A program made the translations under genes and the position numbers. Source: Maylandia zebra (lineage: Eukaryota > Chordata > Actinopteri > Cichliformes > Cichlidae). From it: DNA of 64,000 nucleotides. The first letter of the stretch is position 1. Each line of letters opens with the position of its first letter. A model generated the notes under the pieces. It had not been told where the DNA came from and did not search any database. It saw nothing but the letters and a program-made list of their open reading frames with translations. This document shows, in pieces, positions 12,801 through 25,100 of this stretch. The stretch covers positions 28,232,533 through 28,296,532 of the forward strand of contig NC_135170.1 of NCBI RefSeq assembly GCF_041146795.1, given 5' to 3'.

Positions 12801-13853
12801 TCACATTGGTAATATGCAAAAAATAGGGATGAGTCAATGGGATATTCCTCTATTATTTCGGTTCAGTGTGGGCTGTATAGTCCATTACAGTAGGCTGCTT
12901 TGGGCCAGTGCCGGTTAATAAGTAAAAGTTACAGTTTTAGATAACAATGCAGTCTCTACCTGTCGCAGCATGAATGCTTTAAATGTGGACCCCGCACCTG
13001 GTTTAAGACCACCTTGGAGAGATCGGTCCTTTGGAGCAGCCGCTGAAAAACCTCAACCTGCACTCTCTCATCTGTCCTACAGCGGATGGCCTCATGCACT
13101 TCCCTGTAATAGGCAGGAACTGAGCCTAAAAGAGGAACAACACCTACATAGCATCACAACTGCCCAAATATGAGAAATATGCCATCATTATAATGAAGTG
13201 GTAACCAGTGCAGGGGTCACGAGAAACTAATTTTATGAAACTACAGGATTTATTTCCTACCTCGTGGTTTTATATTACCCCTCATAGAAATTACAGGCTA
13301 CTGTGTTGCCTTGAATCTTTTAAGGCATCCAAAAAACAGACAAAAAAACAAACAAACAAGAAAGAAAGAAAAAACATCGGGAATTATTATATTAACAACT
13401 TCAGTTTTAGAGCAGTGCGGACTAGATAAGATTAATACAGCTCAGATAAGATCACTACGGGGTTTTTAGGTATTTCAGTGGACAAGGGAAAGTTTTCCAA
13501 ATGGAAGTAAAACAGCTCCCAAACTAAGTAGCACTGTTCACCGCTTACATAACCTTTACCGGGAAAAATCACCAAGACTGTAGCTTTACTGGTATCAAGA
13601 AAGCATCAACTGGTGAGATAAAACGCGCACATGAGGGCTTTTCAAAAGAAGATTGATTCCGATCGTAATGTTGCCTACTCAGAAATTCTCATAGCGATTT
13701 TAGTTCGCAGGAATATTCACACTTTAAACTTTTCCGACATCGCAACGTCGAGAAAAATAAATAAATCCAATGTGGAAATCATTTGGCGATACTGTCATAA
13801 AAAGGACTTTTAAGAAGTTTTGGCACTCTACCTTCACTGATCTCTCCTGCCAT
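6897..13853 (-). CDS. snx8: Sorting nexin 8, complete, 13 coding exons
   Basis: Exons in transcript order: 13832-13853, 12998-13125, 12079-12208, 11126-11316, 10896-11016, 10230-10366, 9985-10065, 9720-9880, 9402-9531, 9238-9306, 8680-8829, 7286-7435, 6897-6977. They total 1551 nt (516 residues plus stop), and every phase agrees. The start ATG has a strong context (accATGG). The PX domain covers about residues 127-240. It contains the phosphoinositide-binding VYRRYSDF (163-170) and the proline loop VPALPPKR (186-193), followed by RHPFFSEDE. A C-terminal BAR-type helical region includes LPADIQAQF, VEKLNLFLDLLQSY and MKRQMMSAT. SNX8 binds endosomal membranes and acts in endosome-to-Golgi sorting, partly with retromer. 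Residues 9-93, encoded by exons 2 and 3, form an extra N-terminal module discussed in the findings. The gene is tail to tail with nudt1 and head to head with ttyh3. Confidence 0.95.
7805..8480 (+). mobile_element. Tc1-like transposon relic, copy B, in snx8 intron 11
   Basis: The DNA for the helix-turn-helix to catalytic part of a Tc1-like transposase can be followed in pieces: ACCATCTCCAGGGTTTACAG near 7830, a GLKQKGYN-like piece near 7985, GRVRIW-like DNA near 8150, and the conserved AATAGAGCACCATTGGGATG near 8412. It is the same family and orientation as copies A and C. Both terminal repeats are missing and stops are frequent, so it is dead. It lies between the snx8 exons at 7286-7435 and 8680-8829, antisense to snx8. 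Confidence 0.75.
10103..10116 (+). repeat. Poly-G tract (14 bp) in snx8 intron 6
   Basis: Fourteen consecutive G lie between the snx8 exons at 9985-10065 and 10230-10366. On the transcribed strand this is a C-run close to the downstream acceptor. Such tracts vary in length and are prone to sequencing error. Confidence 0.9.
12515..12585 (-). repeat. SINE tail fragment, antisense
   Basis: The stretch CAGGGTGACAGGGGCACTGG followed by AGCCTATCTC matches, in reverse, the GATAGGCTCCAGC-type 3' part of the common teleost tRNA-derived SINE also seen at 37258-37425. Only the tail remains. It lies in an snx8 intron. Confidence 0.5.
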
Positions 13854-15500
13854 GGTTCAGTCTGTCATGTGAGCACGGGAGCACCTCCATGTGATTTCCT
13901 GAAGAAAAGAAAAAAAACATGCAATTTATTTCTTAAAGTTGTAGCGATCGCTGGCGCAAGTCCGAGCCCAGAGATGAATAATCCACATGAATTAAGTGCA
14001 GTAATTTACTTACAGCCACAGTTAATCACCAATTGTGCCTTTAAACTGCATTAATCCGAACCAAGAAACGGATCTGGGGTGTGAAGAAGCGATTTATGAA
14101 GCTCCCAACTCTGTGAGACCGAGGTTTATCAGACTTGCAATGGGGGAAAATGTCTCGAAGGGGGATATTTATTTCATGGTTTCACTTGGGAGGTTTAATT
14201 TTAGTTTATTCTCTGTTCCTCATTCTTTAAACTTGTCTGCATGAGCAATGGTGCCTTCACGTGCTCCTTCTATATTTTAGCTTGAGGGATAACAAGATCC
14301 ACAGGCAGAGAGTTTAATTGACGTGATCGTTGTTGCTGTACACATAACCGCACTGTTTTTAGCTGTATTATCTTTACGTGTTGTTGTTGTTTTGTCGTAG
14401 ATATCAACAATAAAGCAGAAAGAGAATAGAAACATGAAACAAAATAAACAGAAAACACTCTCAGATTATCAATACACATTATTTTCAGGAATAATGTGCA
14501 AAAGGCTTGAGCCACACTTATTTCATTATATTTTGTTAGAAATATGAAATACAAATTGTAACCGTGCTTGCCGAATACTATAAGCTTGAAAGTCAGTGTT
14601 TTTGGCACGACTACCTTCATTATTTAATACAGCCTGAAGTCTCTTATGGTTAGACTTTACTGTAATTTTTTATTGTAAAAGCATTTTTCAAGAATACTTC
14701 TCCAGGCTTCTTAAAGGATATTCAAAGCTCTTCTCTGGATGTTGGCTGCCTGTTGTTTCTTTCTTTGTCAGTAATGTTGGATCCAAGCTCTGGGGAGGCT
14801 AATCCATGACTAATAGTGTCCCACTGTGGGTTTGGGAGTCTTTTTTCTGTCCAAGTATGCTTTTACTCCCGTGGCATCATGTTTGGGTTCATCGGCATCA
14901 TGACAATTGAAGCTGTTATCAGTCAGATGATTTTTTTAGATAGCACCACATGCAATCTGGTGGGTGTTGGAGGTTGTTCTGATTTCATAATTCCATCAAG
15001 GTTCTGGTGTAATTTTGTGTAATTTGGCATTTTCCCTCTGTTCTCCTTCCTTAATATTTTTTAGATAAGTTTATTGCATTACTTTTACAAGACTTTTAAT
15101 TTTTCTTCCCGCTGTTCAAAAAAAATAATTAACTATCTTAAACCCCTTAGTGGAGACAATTTTCTTAGCTATGACTCAATAGACAGCTAGTCATACTTTT
15201 TCCGACATTACCTGAACCTCCCAATAGCCCTACGCTGCGGCTCCTCTGGGTGGCGCTGTTGGGTCATGTTTTATTTTTTAAAACATATCGACGGTGTTGG
15301 GCTACTTTTTGCGGGCCGGGGCTGGGTTGGCTGCCAGCTGGGTGAATGTCGTGAACAGTCGCCGAGTTGGGTTGGCTCCAGCCTCCCGCACGAACGATAA
15401 CTGGTTGGAGATCTCGCTCGGTAGTTTGAGTCGTTGCGGTGGGATAAGACTGCGAGAGATGAAATGAGGAACTATCAAATGAGCAAGGCAGGATGCAATA
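13854..15500. other. snx8-ttyh3 head-to-head intergenic region
   Basis: This region separates the snx8 start from the presumed ttyh3 5' end. CpG-containing patches occur at about 13940-13975, next to the snx8 start, and at 15220-15420, toward ttyh3. The core from 14250 to 15170 is A/T-rich. The short open frames have no recognisable relatives. The snx8 promoter is probably just right of 13860, but no TATA box was identified. Confidence 0.45.
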
Positions 15501-16006
15501 AACCGCAGAGGAGAATGCCAAGTGAAACAAAAGAGACTGGTTCTTCTGATTCCTCCTCGACTCTCAGCGGACTCAACTAACTAGCAGCTAAACCGGCTAA
15601 CGTTAGCAGACTTAACGCTGGCTAACCTACTTTACGGGTATAAGTAGCTCTTAAAAAACGAAGATTTTATGTGATTTTAAATGGACTTCTGTGCTTGAGA
15701 GATTACAGCTAACATTAGAGCAAAGTTCCAACTGTCACACAACGCCAGAGATAGTTAAGTTGACAGAAAGTAACTAGCATGACTGAGGTTTACATCGAGT
15801 AGTTAAGGTTAGCTAAGTGCTAGCTGCATCAGTGTTTGTGAAGTTAGCGAGCTGTTGTTTTGTCCGGGCTCGTATTAATATGTAATGAAAGCATTTAGGA
15901 TTTTATATGTAGGTAAAAAATAAATGAATGCAATGTTTATGATTGTCAGAGTGAAGAAAACACTTAAACATTACTGCATGTGTTTTTGTCATCCACCCCG
16001 GCTACA
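15500..16006 (+). promoter_or_regulatory. ttyh3: Probable ttyh3 promoter / noncoding first exon region with a GCTAAC/GTTAGC cluster
   Basis: Between about 15575 and 15850 there are repeated GCTAAC, GTTAGC and GCTAGC hexamers, including the perfect 12-bp palindrome GCTAACGTTAGC at 15596-15607. A pyrimidine-rich stretch ending ccggctacag/attg at 16006 looks like a 3' splice site. The coding exon may therefore be preceded by a spliced noncoding exon in this region. The motif cluster is seen directly; promoter function is inferred from position. Confidence 0.45.
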
Positions 16007-16104
16007 GATTGACTGTATGAGGTGGATTCCCCTCCGTGTTTACACTTTGAAGCGTCCCCTCTCTCCAGCCCGTTGTCCGTGGATCTCATTGACATTTGCT
16101 CCCC

Positions 16105-19100
16105 ATGGCAGCGGTGGTTAGCTACACTCCACCATGGTGGGTGAACCTGCTGCACAGACTTCCACATTTCAACTTAAGGTTCGAGCAAACGAGCAGTGAC
16201 TTCAGACCAGAAGACTGGACGTATCAACAGGTAAAATAATACCCTACAAGTTCCTAGACTCACACTTGGGGCTGTGATATTATCAAGTGCTTGTTTCGGT
16301 ATCAGTTTGATAAAATCCCAAACCTCCATTTCGCAATTGTAGCATGTTTGGGCATGCTGGGCTACAGTCTGTTTTTTTTTTTTTCTTTCCTGTAAGGTTG
16401 TCATTTAATATTATTAGTTGTATTGGTGGCAGCTGATCGTTCTCTCCACCTTTTGATCCCTGACACCATCTGTGTGTGTAGCTTTCCAGACACTAACCAG
16501 CTGGCAATGTATAGTGTAATCCAGGCCACATAAGATGACCTAAGCAACCACTTCCTTATGTCTTATTTTCCCTGTAATCTTATCATGGTCAGTATTTGTT
16601 ACACCACATGGGGGGCATTAAGACTCTGGAGTACCCAAAGGAAAAATATATTTATTCCAACAGACTCACATCGGGGAGGTTAAACTGAGAGCAGGGGTTA
16701 AGGAGGATTCTGCACAGTCTAATGAGTAGTTTAGACTCTGGGGGGAAGGGAAAGCAGGGTGTTTGTTCATGTGATTAATATTAAATAGAATCTTCTAAAT
16801 TTAGGTCACATAAAGTGAGTTTTGGAGAGTCTCTGCAACTTGTTATGTTCATTATAGGTACCCAGCTCTAGGTGGTTATTCCCTTCTTCAGACCCATTAG
16901 TTCTATTGTCCTTTAATCAATAAATACCTTTGAATTGCCATGAACAATGCATTACTTTCTTTTTGAATTTATGTTCAACAAAGATGGTGTTTATCATCTG
17001 TGAAAGCCATGTTGTTAGATCCAGGTAACACTTTGCAGTCCTTAATTGTGTGGAAACTGGTACAGCTAGTCTGATAAGTAATTGTTTTTATTTAGGTTTT
17101 AATAAAGAGAGATCTGCAAAAAGGTTTGATAATAATTATAATTATGACGACAGACTTAAATTCCTCTTTTTATCTATGTTCTTTATGCTGTTGGTGTTAG
17201 AAAGTGCGTCATTACCAAATCCTGAGTACTTTTGTGGTTTTTAATAAAGCTCTGGGTCCGTGATTACTAAGAGCAGGCAGACTAATGTAGAGGAGCATTT
17301 TGAAAACAAGTGTAAAAATCTACAGACATGAGTTAACTTTAAGAGATGCATCAAGATCTAACCCCGTTTCCCTTTTACCAAGGAAGAAGATTCAGAAAAT
17401 CGAGAAGTGAATCACGATTCCTCTGAAACGAGGAAGGCGTGTTCCAGACATGCGTCTGCAATTCACGGTCATGGTCCAGATCTTATACAGTTAAAAGGAT
17501 GTTTACACTTTCACTTCTGATTATTTCCCTGTTCGAACTAACATGTTACCTGCTGTCAAATTCCTTTAGTTAAACATTGATTTTAATGGTGCGATTAGAT
17601 TTTAGTTTGGAGCAAGTGAGCATTTTAAGGAGTATAAAGTTCACAGCTTTTCACAGCAGCTATCCTGGTAGGATATGATGGATATAACAAAAGAATAACA
17701 GCTCTCAAAAACCATATTTCACTTCATGCCACAACTTGAGAAAAAAAGAATTCCTTTGGTCCCAGTTTGCGAAATGTTACACCCCTACTGGATAACAGCT
17801 GTTCAGGAAGTTCAGTGTGAACAATATCTCTTTAAAAGCAACAGATCCCTGTTGCTTTTAACAAGACTATTAAAAGGGTAATCCAGCTGTTATCTGCTAT
17901 ATGTTCCTTTTCTCAGTTTTCTCATGACAAGTGCTGCACATAAAAGGTGTTATCATTGGGACAGCTTACAAACCATAATTATTGACTGACTTTAATTACA
18001 GCCTGCTAATTATTGCCAGTGCAATGCTCCCTCTCAAGCTTCAGGGACATTCTTGACTCATCCAGATGGCTGAGACATTAATGGGGCTCAGGCTGCATCT
18101 AGGTGATTCAACTTTTGAGTATGTCATTCTTACATCTTGCCCAGATGGTAAAGATGTGATGCACCAAAATTAATCCTCATTATGATCACAGTCTTTCCTC
18201 CTGGTTGAAGTATGCAGAGCAGCATGGATGAGGCATGGCATTATTTGTGTATGTCACTGGGAACACGGGGAGTAGTCAAATGCTGGCTGTGTTCACTCGC
18301 TGCTTTGCACAGGTCACTAGGGCGTGTCATTCACTGCGATGCTTTGTTGGGGAAACTGAACGAGTAGAACAACACTGGGTTTTTCACAAAAACAAAAGTG
18401 GATGGAAATCTGCCCCAGCAATGAATCCTCAGGAGCATGCAGTGAACACATAGGCCCTCTGTCTGACCTACATACGAAGAGCTACAGTTAGTAGAGAGAG
18501 GTTTGACTATCACATTGTACATCATTATACATTCTTGTGGTTTTTGCTGCTCTTTGCAGTTGTGTCTGAGATCAAGTTCTCAGTTAAGTCTTTCAGTTTG
18601 CAAATCAGTCAACAGACTATTTTGTCTTCATGTTTCTGTTTAACATTGAAGCACACACCACTGTTTAGACTGGGTGTAAAATAGCACTCAGATAAGATAG
18701 CAACATACTTGAAGTCGTGTGCATTTCCATTGTGGGACACTTTAAAAGCATTTTATCCCAGTTGTTGTTGTTGTTGAGGAGAAACCAGTAACAGCTATGA
18801 CATTTTCCATAACTCCATTCTTCTTTTTACCAGTCAATCCTGTTACTGGGAGGTGTGGCGCTTGCCTGTCTGGCTCTGGACCTCCTCTTCCTGCTCTTCT
18901 ATTCCATTTGGCTGTGCTGCCGGCGGAAAAAAAACGAGGAGCAGCCCAACGCCGACTGTTGCTGCACAGCTTGGTGTGTCATTATTGCAACGCTTGTCTG
19001 TAGGTGAGTATTAACATGGGACTGCAGTGGTGATAAACAGTGTTGGTGATAACATATTACTCTTGAACAATACAGACAGCCTAAACACTGGCAATGGTTC

Positions 19101-22100
19101 AGTCCATGATGTCAGATCCCCAAACACAGAAGTTGGCAAAGGATGCATCTATTGAAATGACTCCAAAAAAATCCAGAAATGTTTTGGTTTTTCTGATTAT
19201 GTTATAATGAAATGGATGTTTGATCATTTTGGTGTTTATGAATTTCCTTCTTTGTTTCTAAAGCTTGGAAAACATGGCAAGTGTGACTGTTTATTTAGCG
19301 CTTGTAACTCATGGCGCTACTCTTGTTCTTCTTGTTTTGTAATAGTGTTTTGTAAACCAATTTTGGTTGAACAAATTGTTATACGGAGTTATGAGGAGCC
19401 CAATGATAAAATGAAATAATTCAGTCAATGATAGCGTTTTCAGATAACACATGGTTTATGATTTGATTTTGTTTTAGAGTATGATTAACAGTATGAAGTG
19501 TTATAGAAGTTTGCTTGGAGCAAATCATAATGGAGGTACTGCACTCGGCATTAAGATTTGTCTTTTTGTTGTTTTGGTTTTTTTTGGTACTGGTTGCTTT
19601 GCATTTGCATAGCCAGAGATAAAGCCTTTGAAGCATTGGTAAAGGGCAGTAAACCAATCTAAAGCCATTATTAGCTGAATATGCAAATAATGTGGTCAGC
19701 TGCTACAGATTCAGAGTGGGTTGAGCCGTGCTGAAACAAGCAGTCCTTTGTGACATAGTTCATAGGGATGAATTCAATAAATACCTAAATTTGTGCAGTT
19801 TTATAGTTTATTGGTTCACTGTGGTATTATCATATTAAGTTTGCAAAATTGGATGAAAGTGCTTACGATGTTGGAAAATAACCACATCGAAATAAAGCCC
19901 AGACTTTGTATCTGATGGTTATTAATTAGTGGAAATGTCAGGGTCTGTCTGCATAGGTAACTCTCTAATGTATTTACAACCTGATCTAATGTCAATCAGC
20001 AGTATCCTTTCCTCAAGTTGATAGTCCCATCAATTGCTTGTCACAGAGTTGATGAAAGTCTAATTACTGGCCTGCCTACTTTGCAGTACTAACAGCTGTT
20101 TCGCTTTTGTTGCTACAAGTCACCTAGTTTTCATTCAGTGGTTTCTGTATTGTTGCTAATGTCTTCCTGAACCATCTAAGGCAGTACATCACTCACACCC
20201 ACACTGAAAGCCTCCACATACCATTGTATACAGAATAATTTAAAAACTGTTGCATTCCTGTGTATGTTGGATTGTTGCCACCACAACTGTGCTGATGGGA
20301 ATAAACAGTGTGACAGGAATTTGTGAAGAGGAGGATGTACAGTATATGAGCATTATGTACTTTTAGGTTTTACATTATTATTTTTTTAAGTGCATAGTGT
20401 AAGAATTGTACCATCTGGACACAGTTTTTGTCCTTGGAAACTGAATTTGTTTCCTGTTTTCCTCCTCCTGTTGATGGGCCGCAAGAGAGCCATCACATTT
20501 GATTCACAGTAGCACATAGAGCTTGGGGACCTGATGAGTACAAGAACTGCATTACAATCACCGTATCTGTGTGCGCGCTTTTACCCGCGCATAAATGCTG
20601 AGCAGGGGGGAAAAAAAGTTGGAGAGATCTGACATTTCTGTTTTGCTTTGCTTTTGTTCGTTGACAGTGGGTCCACGCTCAGCATCACAGTATCATTGCA
20701 CAAGAAACTGCATCACTTAAAAATAAAGGGATTATCTTCTCACTTTTTTTTTCTTTTTATGAATAGTATAGAGTTTCCACAGGGTCACATCTCACCAGGG
20801 AGTTTAGTTTGTTTTGTACTGTGAAGCTGCTCCTATTTACCTTTATCACACTGCAGAGTGTGAGAGGAAGAGATTAGCAGCACTCCAGGAAAACGGAAAA
20901 ACTTCTGATCTACTGAGTGCTGTTGGCTGAACACTTTTAACCCACAATGGTTCATTCATAATCATTTCATCTGATACAATCTGTTTATAGGATGAATGTC
21001 ATAGCATAAGTGCTTCCAAAATGTCCACATCTGCAATGCAGGAACTGATGTCAGAGCTAAATCTTTATTATTGTGCAGAATTGGAGTTGATATTTTATCA
21101 CTGAAATATTAGAATATATCAAACAGTTTTATTGTAAATATAGTTAATTCTGTATGTTTTCAATGATATTAGGATTTTAATAAATGTGAAACTGTTTTTG
21201 CCATCGATGTGCTTTCGGAAACTGTTGCTCATGCATTAGAGAGAGCTGTTTTTCTGCAGCTTGAGGCCTGCCTGTGCTAATGGGAGCAGACCTCCTGCCT
21301 CAGTACAGCCTTTGTCAGTCATAGTGTGGGGCTTGGGGCATAGCTGGTCCATTCCTCTGTGTTTCCATGGTTCTGTATGGAGTCTTTCTGCAGAAGCTCA
21401 AAGGAGCCTGTTGACTGGGGTCTGAACCGACAGGGTTAATGTAGAGTTCACACGCCTCGCTCCCTGGCTAGCTGTCCCCCTGGCTTGCTCTCTTCTCTGT
21501 CTCCTCTCTGTGTCTTTTTTAGCTAATCCCTCCTCCTCACCACCCTGTGTCCCCTCCCTTCCTTTTGTCTCCCTTCAGCGCTGGTATTGCCGTCGGTTTC
21601 TATGGGAACGGCGAGACTTGTGATGGAGTGAATCGAATGACGTATTCTCTCCGCCATGCTAACCGCACGATCACTGGAGTGCAGAAGTTGGTAAGACACA
21701 GTGCACAAATTATACCAAGAGGTTTAATAATTAATCGCTTTGCTGCCACAAGCAACCCCAGTTTCATTAGAGCTGTGTAGTGAGCCCCGCTTTTCTTGTC
21801 TGAACTCTTATCATGGCCTTGTTTGGCCCTGTTTTGGCTCTAGGTCTATGACAGTACTTCCTCACTGAACCAGACAGTTGATGACAATCTGCAACAGCTT
21901 GAGGGGCAGTATGCACAGCATGCAGACTACCTGTCCATCATCCAAAAGCTGCAGGGCCAGCTGGATGAGCTGGTCAGACAGATGGTGGAGATTCCCTTCT
22001 GGGAAAACTCCAACATCTCCCTGGATGAGTTTGCTGGCAAGATTGAGCTTTTTGACTGGTACAGGTAAGACTGGGACAGTGGAGCCAAAGCACCACTTTT

Positions 22101-25100
22101 TGCAGTGGTATAACAGCAGGCTAATTCTCTCATGCTACATCTATTTTATTAAAATGATGCAGAAAAAAATTGAACTGTTTTACTGGTGCTTATTACAGCA
22201 TTTATATTTCATTGAAATTTAGTTAGTTTTTTCCTAGTTAGACAGTGCTGCTGTGTTGGATGTATTTCTGTATTAAAATGTCTTAAGTGATTCAAGTTAG
22301 CAGGATGCAATGGTAGGTGCAAGCAAGCAGGAATTTCTTTAAGTTATTCAGCGCATAATTAGGTAGCTGACGTGCTTAAAAATTGCAAGCCTGGACTACA
22401 TTTCTCTGCTAGAAAATTAAAGCAGTGTTTAATTTTCTCATGCATAAAATATATCTTTGTTTATCACATGGTCAGAAAAGCCAGCTGAATGTACAGATTT
22501 CTGTCAAATAAGGTTACAGAGACTCCTTGCCTTTACTATATGTGGATCAGTTATGCTGATATCTGCAGCACCCCCAAAGGACAACTGTGAGTGTGACAGG
22601 AAAAATACCCTGGAATTGTGGTGTCAGTTAAATATACCAATTATATCCTTGAAGAATAGGTTCACAGTCTGTTAACAATAAACCCTTTCCCATAATACTT
22701 GCTCTTACATGCATTCGAAAGATGTGATTTAATAGTTACAGGGAAGAAAAGGAATGCTACCACCTAGCTACAAGCATATATTTTTGTTTAAATTGTGCTC
22801 TTTTAGTATCTTATTTTATCCAAGTTGCAGGGACAGCAGCCTAAAAAGGCTTATTAGCCTCGCTCTTCCCAGCCACATCTTTCAGTTTAAACAGGTGGAC
22901 ACGGTTTCCAATCTTGGGTCTTGCCTGGGGCTTAATCAAATTCCCAAACCACTTCATTTGTGGAGGAGTAGTGGCTCTACTCTGAGTCACACCCAAATGA
23001 CCAAGCTACTCGCCTTATCTCTAAGGGAGAGCCAAGCCACCCTTTTGTATATGCAAGCAGAAGTCCCGTCCTCAGTCAGCCAATCCACAGGCACTGCTGC
23101 AGACCTCTAATCAGTATTGCAGAAAACATTGTGGAAAGCTGTTGTGGACAGCCCCATAATATCCAGAGTTTTAAGAAATGCAGGGCAAACCTCATTCACC
23201 TAGCCACCCAGAAGATGTTTAACTACAGTGACCTCCTCTCCTGCGAGAGATGAGTCACCCCCGGACTCTGCTTCTACTATGGAAGGCATGTCAGCGGTAT
23301 TAAGGAAATCCTCCCCAATCCCCATTGCATTTAGAGCAATGGGCCAATTTAGAGTAGAGCACCACTTCCTCCTATGAGTTGTTCCATAGTCTCATTGAAC
23401 TCCTTGGACGTGAGCTATTGCTTCAGCTACTGCCAGAGCTGCACTTTGCTTGAGCTACCAATATCTCTCAGCTGTCTCTGGAGTCAAACAGGATAACCAA
23501 GTCCAACAGGACTCTTCCAACAGCTCCCTTCAACTCTGATGTCTGTGCCAGCACCACAGCTCAGCTCCTTTCTACACCCAAGTGTCCAAGTTATACGGCT
23601 GCATCTGATCATTTGATGATCAAACTTTGAAACACTTAAAAACACTTATGCTTGTAGATGGTGTTCATTGTGCACTAACTGTAGTTGGCACAGAAGTCTA
23701 AAAACAGAACACTACACAAGTTCACAGTGGGCAGACCGTTCAAATCCAACCAGGTCGCACTGTCATTTCCCATGTTAGCATTAAAGTTCCCCAGTATCGA
23801 TGACTCACTCTTTCACCTGAACATGCAGGGAGGTACTGAACGAGGAGATTACAAATATACCCACTCCTGCCCACCACCACTCACCTAGACAACTCCTGAG
23901 TGGACCTGATGGAAGTTCATCCCCCACTCCAGGAAACTGGTTTCGTAGCCTGAGCTGTCCATTAAGCTCGGGATATCTAATGCAATTATCCCACTCACCA
24001 CCTCAGACTCCTTCTCCACCAGAAATGTGACATTCAGTGGTACCAAAAGCCAGTTTTTGAAAGCCAGAGGTGAAACCGCTAGGGCTTCTGCACCTGACTA
24101 CCATCAAGTCCTTAAGGCTTTGAACCCACAGGCGAGTTGACCCCGGCTGCTCTGCCCAGCCACCAGATGCATGGTGAACTGGTCCCTTGATATTTATTTA
24201 TTCATTTATTTTGGGGGTCCTCAGAGGGCTTTCCTAATTCGCTCTTCCATCTGGCCCCTAACCCTCCTTTGACATCCTTTTCAGTAAATGAGTATAAATA
24301 TTCGCTGGTAACTTTAATTCTCACACACCAGGGTTGCCCTCTAGGTTACTTATGACATGTCACTTACAAGTTGCCCCAAGACAAGTATGACTTAACCTCA
24401 GTTATTTTCAGGTTCTCATTTCTTTATTTTTTTTAGGTTTCATGTTCAAGTGTAACAAACCTTTCAGGAGGCATACCTATAATACACAGGATAAGCTGAA
24501 ATCATTGCGACTGATGTTAAGAGAATTACTTCTTTACTGAGAGATGGTTAGCTGTGCTGCTTTGACCATTTGTTGTTAATGACATGTGTCTTCACAGGTG
24601 GCTGGGCTACATAACCCTGCTTCTGTTCGATGTCCTCATCTGCCTTCTGGTGCTGTTTGGCCTCATTCGCAACTCCAAAGGAACACTCATAGCGTGAGTC
24701 TCACAAGATTCAAGGGGAAACTCTTGTGACCTGGGAAATGATTTAGCTGAGTGGTGGTTACCATACATGAAACCACTTCTTCATTACTGTTCAGTTCATA
24801 CAAAAAAGTTTGTTTGAAATTTCAGCCCTTTTAAAACTAATTTCACGGGAGCATCACATCATGATCAGATCAGTATTTTTGATAACTACTCTTGACACAA
24901 GTGACATTTTTGGCCTGACAGGTTTGCATTTATTTTGTTATGTACTATCTTTGCACATAATAACACAGACTCTCAGTATCACTTCTTGATATTGGATATC
25001 CTGTGTTCTTTTTGGATCACTCAATATTGTTCAATATTGTTGTTTAGCTGCATCTGATTTTAGTTGCTTATGTAATCTATCCATGTATGTATGTTGGTGA

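Noticed and set aside
13330..13375. AAAC/AAAG-rich stretch considered as a retroposon tail
   Set aside because: It is a simple low-complexity run without a recognisable element body upstream.
22754..23110. 118-codon plus-strand frame in ttyh3 intron 4
   Set aside because: It is antisense to the degraded LINE at 22800-24200.
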